From a virus, in IMG/VR virus record IMGVR_UViG_3300009184_000013, positions 1 to 37,154 of that record: a stretch of 37,154 nt of DNA; one strand, given 5' to 3'. Positions within the stretch are counted from its first letter, which is position 1. Every line of letters starts with the position of its first letter. Below the pieces are notes generated by a model, which had not been told where the DNA came from, ran no database searches, and was given only the letters and a program-made list of their open reading frames with translations. The position numbers and the translations under genes were made by a program. Positions 11,668 through 22,500 of this stretch are shown one piece after another.

Positions 11668-11829
11668 TTACTTTAAGTGTATCAAAGATGAATAAATCAC
11701 GCCCGCCATGCCAAAAAGCATAGCCCCGCAAGCCTTAATAATAATGCCTTCTAATCGCTTAATACGCGCACAAAGCATTTCATAACGCAATGTGCATATT
11801 TCTTCATGGGCTTCTAACGGTGTCGGCAT
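11668..11829 (-). CDS. XhlA/holin-like small membrane protein
   Basis: The start used is the ATG at 11827-11829, preceded by AAGGTCGAAA, giving 53 residues; longer starts would run deep into the upstream gene. An amphipathic helix (LEAHEEICTLRYEMLCARIKRLEGIII) leads to one C-terminal membrane helix (CGAMLFGMAGVIYSSLI). This matches the layout of XhlA-type lysis proteins. It overlaps the glycosyltransferase gene by 26 bases. A holin partner or antiholin is a fair guess. Confidence 0.5.
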   Translation of the reverse strand: MPTPLEAHEEICTLRYEMLCARIKRLEGIIIKACGAMLFGMAGVIYSSLIHLK

Positions 11830-12916
11830 TTTCGACCTTATCAAAGGTTTTGTAATCGGCATCCATAAATTGCATATTGTTTCGCAATCTTTGGTCATCA
11901 GGGGCTAATTTTATGGCTTCTTGTAAAAGTTGTGTTGCTTCTTCTTTTAGCCCAAGATGCCATGCTGAAATGCTACCTAAATCCCAAGGTTGTGCGCCCC
12001 AAACTTCAGGGTTCATTGTGTACACCAATTGTTTATCTTTTATTTCAAGTGCTGATTTCGCCGCAGAATAACATTCGACCCAAAGGCTACGGCGATAGCA
12101 GAACATTGCCAGTTCGCACCAAGGTTCGCGGGTGTTAGGTGCTTCAGCAATGGCTAGGCGATACCACTTATGCGCTTCTACCGATTGCCCTAGTTCTTCA
12201 TGCGCTTTACCCAACAAACGCATTGCATAGCACCGTTCGTTTTGCCAAGTGGCTTCGGGCATTGCAAGGTATTTATTCAGGGCGGTAATAGCATCATGCC
12301 AACGGGCATAGAAAGTTAGTTCCCGTGCGTGATAGAACGCATTACGGGGGCAATGCACATCTTCTTTAACCGCTAGTTCAAGCAAGGGCATATATTGCCC
12401 GCGGGATTTACTATTGTCGGGCAAGTGCTTAACCAATAACATATCGGTATGCGCGTAGATTTCTGTGATGCGACCATCAGGGCGCGGGTACTCATGTACG
12501 GGGTGATGCCAATGGTAGCCACTACGGTGATGGATTTTTTCGTAGAAGAAACTTATACCGCAACCCCAATCAAATTTGTATCGTAGGCGGGTTGTGTTTT
12601 CTTGCCATACGCGTTCGATTTCTTTGCGCCAACCTTCCATTAACACTTCATCTAAATCTAACGAAATGCAAACATCAATGTCACGCGGCAACAAGGCTAG
12701 GGCGGTATCACGCGCTTTATCAAAACGCCAAGGGCTAACGCAAATGTCGTGAACTACCGCACCGTTTTCTATTGCAAGTTCTACCGTTCTATCAGTAGAA
12801 CCCGTATCGGCAATTAAAATAATGTCGGCATCTTTAGCCGAATCGCAAAATCGGTTTACAAATTCTTCTTCGTTTTTGCTGATTGCGTAAACTGCTATCT
12901 TGAGTTGTTTTGTCAT
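11804..12916 (-). CDS. Family 2 glycosyltransferase with TPR-like C-terminal half
   Basis: The first 230 residues form a GT-A fold: ISKNEEEF (12-19), ADTGSTDRT (36-44) and the metal-binding DLDE (87-90), as in GT2 enzymes that move a sugar from a nucleotide donor. Residues about 205-350 contain helical pairs of the tetratricopeptide type (YHARELTFYARWHDAITALNKYL, LLGKAHEELGQSVEAHKWYRLAI). Such proteins occur in phages near tail fibres and may glycosylate virion or host surface structures. It sits between fibre genes and lysis genes on the late strand. Confidence 0.85.
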   Translation of the reverse strand: MTKQLKIAVYAISKNEEEFVNRFCDSAKDADIILIADTGSTDRTVELAIENGAVVHDICVSPWRFDKARDTALALLPRDIDVCISLDLDEVLMEGWRKEIERVWQENTTRLRYKFDWGCGISFFYEKIHHRSGYHWHHPVHEYPRPDGRITEIYAHTDMLLVKHLPDNSKSRGQYMPLLELAVKEDVHCPRNAFYHARELTFYARWHDAITALNKYLAMPEATWQNERCYAMRLLGKAHEELGQSVEAHKWYRLAIAEAPNTREPWCELAMFCYRRSLWVECYSAAKSALEIKDKQLVYTMNPEVWGAQPWDLGSISAWHLGLKEEATQLLQEAIKLAPDDQRLRNNMQFMDADYKTFDKVENADTVRSP

Positions 12917-12930
12917 GTCTTATTTGTAGT

Positions 12931-13425
12931 TTAGTTTGATAGTGCTTGCATCAATTCTTCAATGCTTGTTGCCGCAGTAATAGCCGCTTCTTTTGCCGTG
13001 CAATCAGCAATGATTTTTGCCCGTTCAGCAACAACATCAGCAGGAATATCTACATTGCGTTCTGCTTTGCGAATGACCATCCAATCAGTTGCCGCTAACA
13101 ATGAATTAGCCGTAACTTTGCTTTGAGCAATCCATTGTGATTTCAAACCTTTGTTTGTTACTGGTTCTGTAGAACCTTCAGGCGTTTCTGTTACATCTTC
13201 TAAAGCCTTTGGAGTATTGACATAAGTTCGTGTAACGACATTGCCAGTTACTTCATACTTGTCAAAAGTCACCCAATAAAAGCGTTGGTCTTTTTGCTCA
13301 CCTTCAACCACTTCTAAAGCACCTTGCTCAATAGCAAATGCGTGATTAGGGTTTGATGTGTTTGGAAAGAGAATCGCCAATTCACCGATTTGGGTGACTG
13401 CGTTGTTTTGGATGAGTGCGTACAT
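12931..13425 (-). CDS. Probable tail fibre assembly protein
   Basis: The 164-residue protein lies immediately after the large fibre gene, where chaperones of fibre assembly usually sit. The N-terminal half resembles the tip-binding part of such proteins (MYALIQNNAVTQIGELAILF, then YWVTFDKYEVTGNVVTRTYV). The C-terminal helices contain SQWIAQSKVTANSLLAATDWMVI and ERAKIIADC, a pattern common in phage fibre assembly proteins. It would help fold or attach the fibre. The family is suggested by pattern, not by a proven motif. Confidence 0.6.
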   Translation of the reverse strand: MYALIQNNAVTQIGELAILFPNTSNPNHAFAIEQGALEVVEGEQKDQRFYWVTFDKYEVTGNVVTRTYVNTPKALEDVTETPEGSTEPVTNKGLKSQWIAQSKVTANSLLAATDWMVIRKAERNVDIPADVVAERAKIIADCTAKEAAITAATSIEELMQALSN

Positions 13426-13433
13426 ATTGAGTC

Positions 13434-15815
13434 CTATCGTGCAAGGGAATATTTAAAGGGGTTTTCAGCAAATGCCATGTAAATGTAGGTTGAACCACTA
13501 TTATTTATCCAAGTTCCAGTTCCTCTAAGTTTAAATCCATTAGAGTTTGCATCTGCTCTTGTATCTGTTGCTTCTGCATCTGATGCGTTAGCATAAAGAT
13601 TAACATTCATTGCGTTATATGTGTTTCTTTTGACATCCAACATAACCCATGCTCTGTCTGCGTCTGATGAACCCTTAATCAAAATAAAAGCAGGCCTAAA
13701 TCCTGTAAACACAAATGGCCCATCAGTAGAACCATTGCCTGTGTAAGAGTCAAACTTGCTATACCCTGCTACTTCAGCAAAGCAGTAGGCGACAGATGCC
13801 GCACCATTTTGAATGATGTTAGTGTTTGTATAAATAACACTTGAAGTTGGATTGCCGCCTAATGTAATGCCAGTTGCTACTGCATCAGTAAGATTTAATT
13901 TCAAATAGTAGTTTGACATATTTGTCAAAGACTGATGCAACACAACCCAGTTTGTTACATTTGTTCTGTCTTTGTAAATCACCATTGCGGGTGCAACACC
14001 AAGACCATGCCCAACAGTACCAGATGAAGCATTAGTATAAGTCACCACACTAAACCCACTTGTAGTGTTTGCGCTTACTGTTGAAGTAATAGAGCCTGAT
14101 GTGTTGGTTGAGCCTGTACCATTGGCTTTCCATTGCCAACCAACATAAGTGCCTGATGATTGGTTTACATCGTTATCATTGCCAACACTAAACCCTGTAG
14201 AAGTAAATGCAGTCAATGCCTGTGCATTTGTTCCTTCAGCAGAAGTTGAGTTTGAAAACAAATACTTGGTAGCACCACGAAGCACATCATATAAATTGTG
14301 AAAGTTTGTACCACTACTTCTTGATTTCAACCAAACCCAATCAGGTTGAAAACCGCCACTATTTGTAAGTGTTTGGCTTGTGCCGTTACCTGTCCAAAGA
14401 TTTATATCAAAATACTTGTTTGCCAAAGTCGCACTTGTTCCACCAATGGTAGGCGTAGGTAAGTTCTGTGTGCAAAGTGCTTTGAAGCCTGATGGGGCTG
14501 TGTAGGAAAATGGGCGTTGACCCATGTTTATGGTGCATGAGCCAGACCCTGATGATGAACCATAACTTACTGCAGGGAAAAATGTTCCGCTTAAACTGCT
14601 AAATGCAGTTCCTTGACTTGTGTTATTTTTATAGAAAACCAATGTTCCAGCATCTGCGTCATAAGCAACCGCAATTACATCGTTGGTTGTATAAGATGCA
14701 CCATAAGCGGTGGAACTAGCATTGTTATATTTAACGGCATTAGCAGAATAAGCATACGCATCAGAAGATGAACCCAAATAGTTTGTTCCAGATGAAAGTG
14801 CGCCACCAATGCCTACTTGAAAACTATTTCCAACTGCCGTTACAGTAACTTCCCAATACCATTTTCCAGAAGTTGGAAGGGCAATGGTTGATAACGATGT
14901 TTTAACACCACTAGCGGCTGAAAAATCTAAGTTTCCATTTGCAAGTGTTCCACCAGTAAACAAAGGGTTAAATGTGCAATAGTTCCCCCGCACTTCACCA
15001 CCCGCACCAGTATCCACACCATAAGGTGTAGGCACATCAACCATACTGTCATTACCCGCACCCGCAGTCACGCTGAAGTTATTAGGTGTCCAGTTGTTGC
15101 CGTTACCTGAATAGTCCTTACCCAATGTTGCGGCGGTTGTATTACTGTTGTCGCTAAAGTTTAAGTAAAAACCGTTAGTGCCGTATGAGCCTGAGTAGGC
15201 TTTAGGTTGCCATACGCCTGTTTGTGCGTTGGTTTCACCGAATGATGATGGGGTTAACTGAGTGCCATCAATATAATTTATTTCGGTCATGTAGCCATTT
15301 AAATATTGGCTTGATGTTCCATCCCATGCGCCACCAATAACATTTGCCCCAACATTGAACATGAAGTTGTAAGTGGCGTTTTGTGTTGGATAAGTGCTTG
15401 ATGCAAATGTTGTTACTTGAACACCATTTACATACAATTTCATCCTATCTGATGATGTTGCCTGAGTTGAATCAATAGACGCAACAATGTGATACCAAGC
15501 CGATGGGTCACGATATACGGCAGAAGTTGTTAATTCTGCTGTGCTTCCACCACCAAATGCCAAAATAAGTTGATTATTTGTAACCCTAATATTGCTAGAT
15601 GTTCCAGAACTCCCGTTGTAACAATCAACTAATCTATATTGACTTGTGGATACGCTTCCTAATTTAGCCCACAATGAAATTGTGCAAATTCTTTGGCTTG
15701 TTCCATTTGTTGAAAAAGCACGATTTAAATAAGTAGAGTCGGGCTGATTAAAACGCAAACTGCGTGAGATTTGATAGCCGCTAGAAGCGGTAGATGTTTT
15801 AGATGCGGCAAACAT
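13434..15815 (-). CDS. Lectin-like tail fibre (LamG and SPRY-like domains)
   Basis: The 793-residue protein has a concanavalin-A/LamG-type jelly-roll near residues 20-190 (WAKLGSVSTSQYRLVDCYNG, WYHIVASIDSTQ, MKLYVNGVQV). A middle SPRY-like part follows (KWYWEVTVTAVGNSFQVGIGG, then VIAVAYDADAGTLVFYKNN). The last 350 residues repeat units of the type QPDWVWLKSRSSG...GWQWKANG and APAMVIYKDRTNVTNWVV, seen in many environmental phage fibres. Such folds bind carbohydrates, so it is the best candidate for host recognition. The fibre assembly gene follows. Confidence 0.75.
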   Translation of the reverse strand: MFAASKTSTASSGYQISRSLRFNQPDSTYLNRAFSTNGTSQRICTISLWAKLGSVSTSQYRLVDCYNGSSGTSSNIRVTNNQLILAFGGGSTAELTTSAVYRDPSAWYHIVASIDSTQATSSDRMKLYVNGVQVTTFASSTYPTQNATYNFMFNVGANVIGGAWDGTSSQYLNGYMTEINYIDGTQLTPSSFGETNAQTGVWQPKAYSGSYGTNGFYLNFSDNSNTTAATLGKDYSGNGNNWTPNNFSVTAGAGNDSMVDVPTPYGVDTGAGGEVRGNYCTFNPLFTGGTLANGNLDFSAASGVKTSLSTIALPTSGKWYWEVTVTAVGNSFQVGIGGALSSGTNYLGSSSDAYAYSANAVKYNNASSTAYGASYTTNDVIAVAYDADAGTLVFYKNNTSQGTAFSSLSGTFFPAVSYGSSSGSGSCTINMGQRPFSYTAPSGFKALCTQNLPTPTIGGTSATLANKYFDINLWTGNGTSQTLTNSGGFQPDWVWLKSRSSGTNFHNLYDVLRGATKYLFSNSTSAEGTNAQALTAFTSTGFSVGNDNDVNQSSGTYVGWQWKANGTGSTNTSGSITSTVSANTTSGFSVVTYTNASSGTVGHGLGVAPAMVIYKDRTNVTNWVVLHQSLTNMSNYYLKLNLTDAVATGITLGGNPTSSVIYTNTNIIQNGAASVAYCFAEVAGYSKFDSYTGNGSTDGPFVFTGFRPAFILIKGSSDADRAWVMLDVKRNTYNAMNVNLYANASDAEATDTRADANSNGFKLRGTGTWINNSGSTYIYMAFAENPFKYSLAR

Positions 15816-15824
15816 TAAAACCCC

Positions 15825-16520
15825 TTATGGCGTGTAGTTCTGACCGACAACGACACCGTACCAATTTGTTCCATCAGCAAAGAAACTTAATATGTCTTGT
15901 CTGCTTGCAGTTGATGTAATTGTTGGTGCAGTACCACCCGCCCATTTAACAGTTGACCAAGTAACGGTGCGTGAACCCGTTGCATCTTGCTTTAAATACA
16001 TGATAAAAGATTTGCCGCTTGTTGCCGTTGGCATTGTGATGGTCGCGTTACCCGTCAGCGTAATAATTTGAACCGTGCCGTTGGTAAGAGCCAAAGTAAT
16101 AGCAGTTGAACTGTTTGCAGAAAACGGGGTTTCTACATAGTTGGTTACTGTTGGGTTTGTCAATGATGGCGTATTGTTAAACACCAAAACGCCTGACCCT
16201 GTTTCATCGCTTACAACTGTAATTAAGTTTGCGCTTGTCGGTGTTCCAAGCCAAGTCGCTACATTAGTTCCTAAACCCGATACGCCAGTTGATATTGGCA
16301 AACCAGTTGCGTTAGTCAATGTTGCGCTTGTTGGTGTTCCAAGAATAGGTGTAACAAGCGTTGGCGATGTTGACAACACCGTTGAACCTGAACCCGTAGA
16401 AGTTGTAACGCCTGTGCCGCCATAAATAACGGCTAATGCGGTTGGCAATTGAATACCATCACCCGCTTGGGTTTCTTGAATTGTTGTTCCGTTAAGAACT
16501 AATGGGTAACGAGTTGCCAT
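15825..16520 (-). CDS. Tail fibre or spike protein
   Basis: The 231-residue protein is rich in Thr, Ser and Gly. It starts with a short segment found at the head of many phage fibre proteins (YPLVLNGTTIQETQAGDGIQLP...YGGTGVTT). Several TPTSATLTNATGLP-like repeats suggest a beta-helical or trimeric stem. The end (GKSFIMYLKQDATGSRTVTWS...ADGTNWYGVVVGQ) is a common fibre tip module. No enzymatic residues are seen. It is a likely accessory fibre working with the collagen-like and lectin-like proteins either side. Confidence 0.7.
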   Translation of the reverse strand: MATRYPLVLNGTTIQETQAGDGIQLPTALAVIYGGTGVTTSTGSGSTVLSTSPTLVTPILGTPTSATLTNATGLPISTGVSGLGTNVATWLGTPTSANLITVVSDETGSGVLVFNNTPSLTNPTVTNYVETPFSANSSTAITLALTNGTVQIITLTGNATITMPTATSGKSFIMYLKQDATGSRTVTWSTVKWAGGTAPTITSTASRQDILSFFADGTNWYGVVVGQNYTP

Positions 16521-16528
16521 ATTTCACC

Positions 16529-18664
16529 TCAATAAACTGGAACATTTGTTGTGACTGTGCCGCCAAACTGCAAAATAGGAATGTAACCGCCGCTAATCAA
16601 AACTTGAATAACAACGGTTGCATAATTTAAAACGGGCAAATAAGTTGCAGGGGTTGCGCCCGTTGCGCCAGTTGGGCCTGTAGGCCCTGCTACGGTACTG
16701 CCCGCACCAGTAGGTCCTGTAGGTCCTGTAGCACCCGTAGAACCCGTAGGCCCGACCACGCCTTGAACACCTTGAATTCCCTGTATGCCCTGCGGTCCTG
16801 TCGGGCCTACATTTCCTTGAATTCCCTGTGTGCCTGTTGGTCCTGTCGGGCCTTGAACGCCTTGTGCGCCCGTATTGCCCGTAGGTCCAGTTGGCCCGAC
16901 ATTACCTTGTGCGCCCGTATCGCCTTGCGGTCCTGTAGGGCCTTGGATACCCTGTACGCCTTGGATGCCCTGCGGTCCTGTTGGCCCGACCACGCCTTGC
17001 GTTCCTTGTGCACCAGTAGGTCCTGTTGCACCGACATTGCCTTGCGGTCCTGTAGGCCCTGCAACGGTTGAATCTGCCCCTGTCGGGCCTGTCACACCTT
17101 GGATGCCTTGTGCGCCCGTTGGCCCTGCTACGCCCTGAATACCTTGAATACCTTGGTCACCCTGTATGCCCTGTGGCCCTGTCGGTCCTACCACGCCCTG
17201 AACACCTTGGCTACCAGTTGGGCCTGTATTGCCCTGCGCCCCTGTAGGTCCAGTTGGTCCTACTGCACCTTGCGTTCCAGTTGGGCCTGTTGCGCCTTGC
17301 GCCCCCGTAGGCCCTGCTACGGTGCTTGCCGCGCCCGTTGGACCTGTTGGGCCTGTTGCCCCCACTACGCCAATAGATTGAATAACGGCAATTAAATTGT
17401 GATTGTTTGCAAAACCAGTTGTTCCCGTGCCGCTAGATGTTGACAAAGTAACGGGGCAAGTAATTGAACTATTTGGAACAACTACGGAATCTGAAGATAA
17501 AACCCATTTTTGATAATTGTTTGAATTATTTGCATCTTGCAAAATGACGCTATCGCCCGTTTTCAAAAATCCCAAGAACAAATCAACATCAATGCCGTTA
17601 CTTGTTAAGTGGCTAAAGGTAAGAGTAGTTGCTGAAGTTTGTGTAGCGTTATTCCAATAGACATGACCCGATGTAGGTGTACCTGAAAATTGATTTGTGT
17701 CGGCTTGATATTGGTAATAAGAAGATGATTGACCATCAGCACCCGTTGCACCCGTAGGGCCAGTTGGCCCTGCTACTGTAGATGCCGCGCCCGTTGCGCC
17801 TGTAGGCCCTGTTGCACCCGCAACGCCCGTAGGTCCTGTTAAACCTTGTGCGCCCGTTGGTCCTGTTGCGCCTACCGCACCTTGCGAACCAGTTGGCCCT
17901 GCAATGCCTTGCAAACCTTGTTCGCCCTGAATTCCCTGAATACCTTGTGCGCCAGTTGGACCTACCGCACCTTGTATGCCCTGCGCCCCTGTCGGGCCTG
18001 TAGGCCCTGCAACCGTGCTATCTGCACCCGTAGCACCCGTTGGACCTTGTGCGCCATTGCTTCCCGTAGGACCTACAACGCCTTGCGTACCCGTTGGGCC
18101 TGTTGGACCTTGTGCGCCAACATTGCCCTGCAAACCCTGCGGGCCAGTTGGCCCTGCATTACCCTGTACGCCTTGCGCCCCTGTTGGACCTACCGCACCA
18201 GTTGGGCCTGTACTGCCATTAGCACCATTAGCCCCCGTTGGTCCTGTTGGGCCATCATTACCATTAGCACCTTGCGCCCCTGTTGGGCCTTGTATGCCCT
18301 GTATGCCTTGAACGCCTTGGATACCCTGAATACCTTGTGGGCCTGTCGGCCCGACATTGCCTTGTGCGCCTTGGCTTCCCGTTGGTCCTGTAGCACCCGT
18401 AGGGCCTTGAACCGTAGATGGCGCACCTGTTGCACCTGTTGGTCCTGTCGCACCAGTAGCCCCCGTTGGGCCTTGCACCGTGCTTGGCGCACCAGTAGCA
18501 CCAGTAGGGCCAGTTGCGCCCGTAGGCCCTTGGTTGCCTTGTGGCCCTGTTGGGCCTGTAGCCCCGCTAATCGCCCTATCAATCCTTAAATCAATGCGAG
18601 GTTGCGGCGTTACTTGTAGATTTACATTGTTGCCATCTTGAACGGAAACTTTGATGTTGCTCAT
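16529..18664 (-). CDS. Collagen-like tail fibre protein
   Basis: The 711-residue protein has two long blocks of Gly-X-Y triplets (about 34-310 and 432-670), mainly [12 protein letters not shown] and GVQ, which form a collagen triple helix in phage fibres. A non-collagen domain of about 120 residues lies between them ([16 protein letters not shown]...[15 protein letters not shown]). A short hydrophobic domain ends the protein. The triplets are broken seven times by a four-residue STVQ/STVA insert. No proline hydroxylation is needed in bacteria. DNA is repetitive here, so assembly errors in repeat number are possible. Confidence 0.85.
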   Translation of the reverse strand: MSNIKVSVQDGNNVNLQVTPQPRIDLRIDRAISGATGPTGPQGNQGPTGATGPTGATGAPSTVQGPTGATGATGPTGATGAPSTVQGPTGATGPTGSQGAQGNVGPTGPQGIQGIQGVQGIQGIQGPTGAQGANGNDGPTGPTGANGANGSTGPTGAVGPTGAQGVQGNAGPTGPQGLQGNVGAQGPTGPTGTQGVVGPTGSNGAQGPTGATGADSTVAGPTGPTGAQGIQGAVGPTGAQGIQGIQGEQGLQGIAGPTGSQGAVGATGPTGAQGLTGPTGVAGATGPTGATGAASTVAGPTGPTGATGADGQSSSYYQYQADTNQFSGTPTSGHVYWNNATQTSATTLTFSHLTSNGIDVDLFLGFLKTGDSVILQDANNSNNYQKWVLSSDSVVVPNSSITCPVTLSTSSGTGTTGFANNHNLIAVIQSIGVVGATGPTGPTGAASTVAGPTGAQGATGPTGTQGAVGPTGPTGAQGNTGPTGSQGVQGVVGPTGPQGIQGDQGIQGIQGVAGPTGAQGIQGVTGPTGADSTVAGPTGPQGNVGATGPTGAQGTQGVVGPTGPQGIQGVQGIQGPTGPQGDTGAQGNVGPTGPTGNTGAQGVQGPTGPTGTQGIQGNVGPTGPQGIQGIQGVQGVVGPTGSTGATGPTGPTGAGSTVAGPTGPTGATGATPATYLPVLNYATVVIQVLISGGYIPILQFGGTVTTNVPVY

Positions 18665-19149
18665 AGGACAATCACCCCATCGCTACGCACCAAGAACAAC
18701 AAGAAAATAATGGAATCATCCGCAGGGGTTGAACCCGATACGGGAAAACTTACCTTAACGCGACCTGAGTAACCCACGGGGTCAACGGCGTTAATTTCTA
18801 ATTCGGGATCATTGCTCATTAGCGACCATGCACTAGCATCAATTACCAACGTACATGAACCCGCGGCGGCAACAATGTTAGTAATCGTTAACGGAATCGC
18901 GGCGGGCGCAGGGTTGTAATCAGCAATGTCAAAAGTTAAGCCATTGCGCGTATCAATGATGTTTGATAGTTCACGGCGAACAATTTGTGCGTTAAGGGTT
19001 GCGCCTGTTAAATCAACGGGCAAGCCATTAGCAGAATTGGTAAATGTCAGATTCCAGTAGGTTTTCTGATTCCATACCAATTCGCCCGCAAGAATGGGGT
19101 TGTCGAACCCGCTTACTTGTGCAAGGGTATTCTTGTTAAAGATGGACAT
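18661..19149 (-). CDS. Tail-associated structural protein of unknown function
   Basis: The 162-residue product is beta-rich ([35 protein letters not shown]), resembling small immunoglobulin-like or baseplate-attached domains found between a J-like hub and fibres. It has no signal or catalytic residues. It overlaps the collagen-like gene as ATGA, so the two are likely made in step, perhaps as base and shaft of one fibre. Function is inferred from position. Confidence 0.5.
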   Translation of the reverse strand: MSIFNKNTLAQVSGFDNPILAGELVWNQKTYWNLTFTNSANGLPVDLTGATLNAQIVRRELSNIIDTRNGLTFDIADYNPAPAAIPLTITNIVAAAGSCTLVIDASAWSLMSNDPELEINAVDPVGYSGRVKVSFPVSGSTPADDSIIFLLFLVRSDGVIVL

Positions 19150-19223
19150 AGCCGTTCCCTAAACTTAGTTAGAACTTCCGCGATTCCCGCGGGCTAGTTG
19201 TATCTTGTATTTTGGCTATTTTA

Positions 19224-19499
19224 TCAAGATTGATTTAATAAATCAATAAAATGCCACAAATCTTCGTTGTAATAAGTTCCCGCGGGCTTGCTTGTATTCC
19301 AACTAGGATTTGCCGAATTTAATTCGGCGTACATATCGCCAGTAATTTCATAGGTTTTAAATTGTTGTGGCACAAGAAAAACACCATTAGCATCAGTTAC
19401 ACCAACAATAACCCTAACAATTTCTTGTTCGGGAAATTCATTTAACGATTGTATTTCTTCGTAAATAGTTTCTGCGGGAATAGTTATTTGTCTTGGCAT
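19224..19499 (-). CDS. Small tail-region protein
   Basis: The 91-residue acidic product has a beta-rich first part (EEIQSLNEFPEQEIVRVIVGVTDANGVFLVPQQFKTYEI) and a short helical end with many aromatic residues (TYYNEDLWHFIDLLNQS). It lies two bases after the J-like gene. The 74-base gap that follows holds a CCGCG/CGCGG stem without a T-run. No family is recognised; a tail-tip or fibre-attachment role is plausible from position. Confidence 0.5.
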   Translation of the reverse strand: MPRQITIPAETIYEEIQSLNEFPEQEIVRVIVGVTDANGVFLVPQQFKTYEITGDMYAELNSANPSWNTSKPAGTYYNEDLWHFIDLLNQS

Positions 19500-19502
19500 A
19501 AT

Positions 19503-22500
19503 TTAAGTCCATGCGGGTATGTAAAGGGTTGTACCATCAATTGTTATTTCAATCCACACATTTGTGGAATTGCTTGCGGGTTTATTTGAAGCATTAAAGG
19601 TTGCAATTCCTGTTCCTGTAACCGTTCCTTGAACAAATCTTAATACATTTGTACCCGCTGAACCATTTAATCGATTAGCGGCATAAGCATCAGTTCCTAC
19701 TGCAACAGTTGCAAATGCACTTGCAAGATTACCTTGCAAATAGTTTGCATTTAAATTTGTAACCACGGTGTTATTAGATGTGGTCATAGTCCCATTAGAA
19801 ATATCAAGACCAACACCCGCTGAATTGTTTGTAGCCCTTACGCCATAACCGCCGACATTATTTGATAAGCCTCGAACACCACTTGCACTTGCGCCATCAG
19901 CAACACCGTGTACACCTGAACCAACATTTGATGCCGCAGTTGAGTTATATCCATAGACACCATATCCAACAACTGTGGGTTGCGTAAATCCAGTTACACC
20001 AATTGGTTGCGATAAAGTATTGTTGCCAAGAATTGCAGAATTACCTGCACTTGTTGAATTTGCACCATCAAATTGGGCAACACCTCTAGCATAAACGCTA
20101 TTTAAATACATATTGCCGTTTGATTGCTTTATGTAGTAACCAACAGTTCCAGTAGGTGCGTTAGTTGTTGGAACGCCGCCATTCCAATTATCTGAACGAA
20201 TATCTTGAAAAATGCTTGCCGCTACTGGCCCTGTCCAAGCGGTTTGCCCTGCGGGTACACCATCTACAGTTACGGCATTAGCGTTGTATCTACCTTGTAT
20301 ATACCAAAGCACTTGACCTACTGCTACTGCGGGCGTAGTTAATGACCATCCGCTAGGCGCAGTTGCCCCTGTTGTTGGGGTTGTAAATGTAGGTGTGGCA
20401 AGATTTTGCGCTTGCACTAAATAAGCGGTTAAAGATGACAAGCCAACCAATCCGCTAGGGCCTGTTACGCTTGCACCAGTTGGGCCTGTTGCACCATTAG
20501 CACCATTTTGAAAACTGAGTGTAGGCGTACTCCAAGTTAACGATGAATCTGTACCAGTTGTTCCTTGAATAGATGCAACTGCCCTTGATGTATAAACGGG
20601 GTCAGTTCCACTTGGCACATACGAAAACCAACTTGTCGGCGCAGTTAATGTTTGCGTTGTAAAGTTATAACTACCGCCAGTTGGTGTAGATGGTGTAGAT
20701 GTAGCCCTGATATAAATTAAAAGTTCGGCAACCGACAAACCATCAGTTCCATTTTGACCTTCAATTAGAAGCGGCGTTTGCCAAGTGTAATTTGTGCCAG
20801 TTCCCGTATTTGTTCCTACTGATGACCAAATTGGGTCAGTTCCCGCGGGTACGGAATTAACATCTGAATACCAAGTTGCGGGTGTTCCTACTGATGGTGA
20901 TGGTGTTGCGGGTTGCGTTGCAGAACGCTTAAAAATAATATCAACTGAATCACCGCTACCGCCAGTAGCACCAGTTGGGCCTGTAGTTCCTGCCGCGCCT
21001 GTTGCGCCAGTAGGCCCTGCACCTGCTACGGGATTCCAAACCAATGCCGCGCTAATAGGGCTTAATACTGAACTTGTTACATCATTACCAACCATATAGG
21101 CAAAGTAATAAGTTCCAGTATTTAGCGTAATGTTTGAAAAGGTGTAATAAGTACCATTGGTAACGGGTTGCCCATCGGTTGTAGATGCGCTAGTTACTAA
21201 TTTCCAATCAGCGGATGTTGGCGTTGCGCTTGTAGTCCAAAACAAATTACTAAATGTTACGCGACCCGTTGTAGGAATAAAAACTTGAACATTGATATAT
21301 GGAATTGTTGCGCTTGGAAATCCCGTAACCGTAGGTGCGGCTAATGGTGAAAAATAACTTACCGATGGCAAACCCGAATTAGGCACGGGCGTAAATTGCG
21401 TAATGTCTTGGTCATCATAAACTTGCGCGTTGTATTCTGACATTTCCAACCGTGCGCCTAGCGAACCATCGGGCAAAGATGCTTCGTTAACTTTCATCAC
21501 GCGGAAAAGTTTTGCGTTCCAACCGTAATCAGAATTGGTAACGCTAACTACATCGCCCGCATCAACTTGGATGCCGTAATATGTAGTGCTGAAACCTACA
21601 ATTAAATCTTCCCGTGCTTGTTCTAACAAACGATTGGCAAGGTAACTTGCTTGCACCGAATCATTAACCATATCGTAAGTAATTGAATACTTGTTAACGG
21701 GTTCGTTTGGATACAGTAAACCGCTAGGTGTTTCAATGTTGACAAATGCGGCTTGATCGCGGTTATCTTTAAACGGAAAACGCGCTTCAACTTGGTTAAT
21801 AGATGAAGTAATGTCGGTTGCACTAACGCGGATTTCGCCAATGATGTTGTTGTCATTGAACGCATAAGAAGTTGATTCCGCTTTGTTTACAACCACCGAC
21901 CATTGACCCAATGCGGCGTTATAGGTCATCCAAGAATCACACGCCGACATAATGCGGTCAACATTAGAAAGAACCGATTGCCCTGCATCTAATACGCCGT
22001 TAATTCGGTAACGCGCTTGTGTAGCGGGGTTGCCGCTTGAATTTGTAAATGTAATTGTTTGGTCGCCGTAAGTGTTTAAAGCGGTTGCGCTTGTGCTATT
22101 AACAAACGCGGCATCTACTGCACCGCCATAAACCGCGTTGGTCATGTAGTCATACCAAACATCACCCGCTTTGGCTACACCCGTACCATTTAATGTATGG
22201 CTAACTTTAAATGTAATGGGTGAAAGTTGCGTAGTATCAGCATCGCGGTTGTAAATCAATTTAACGATTGCAAAGCCCAAACTATTCATTTGGCGCGTTC
22301 CTGTCCATCGTTGTGCAACGGCAATATCAGAACCGCCCATAATTGTGCTAGGTGCTGATGCCCCATTGGTAGATGTAATTACACCGCCCGCGGTAGATGT
22401 ATAAAGATTGATGTAAAGATTGCCGCTAATCTTTGTGTTTACATTGCCCGCTTCATCTGTAAGGCTAATTACTTTTGTTGAATCTGCGCCAGTACCAAAA

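Noticed and set aside
16640-18560. CRISPR-like or tandem DNA repeats
   Set aside because: The repeats follow the codon pattern of Gly-Pro-Thr and similar triplets, vary freely at third positions and have no regular repeat/spacer structure.
17846-18589. A 247-codon plus-strand open frame rich in Cys and Trp, and similar plus-strand frames at 16763-17395
   Set aside because: They lie antisense to the Gly-X-Y repeats. Long open frames opposite biased repeats are expected, and their amino acid content (repeated CWSCRALCA) is not that of a real protein.
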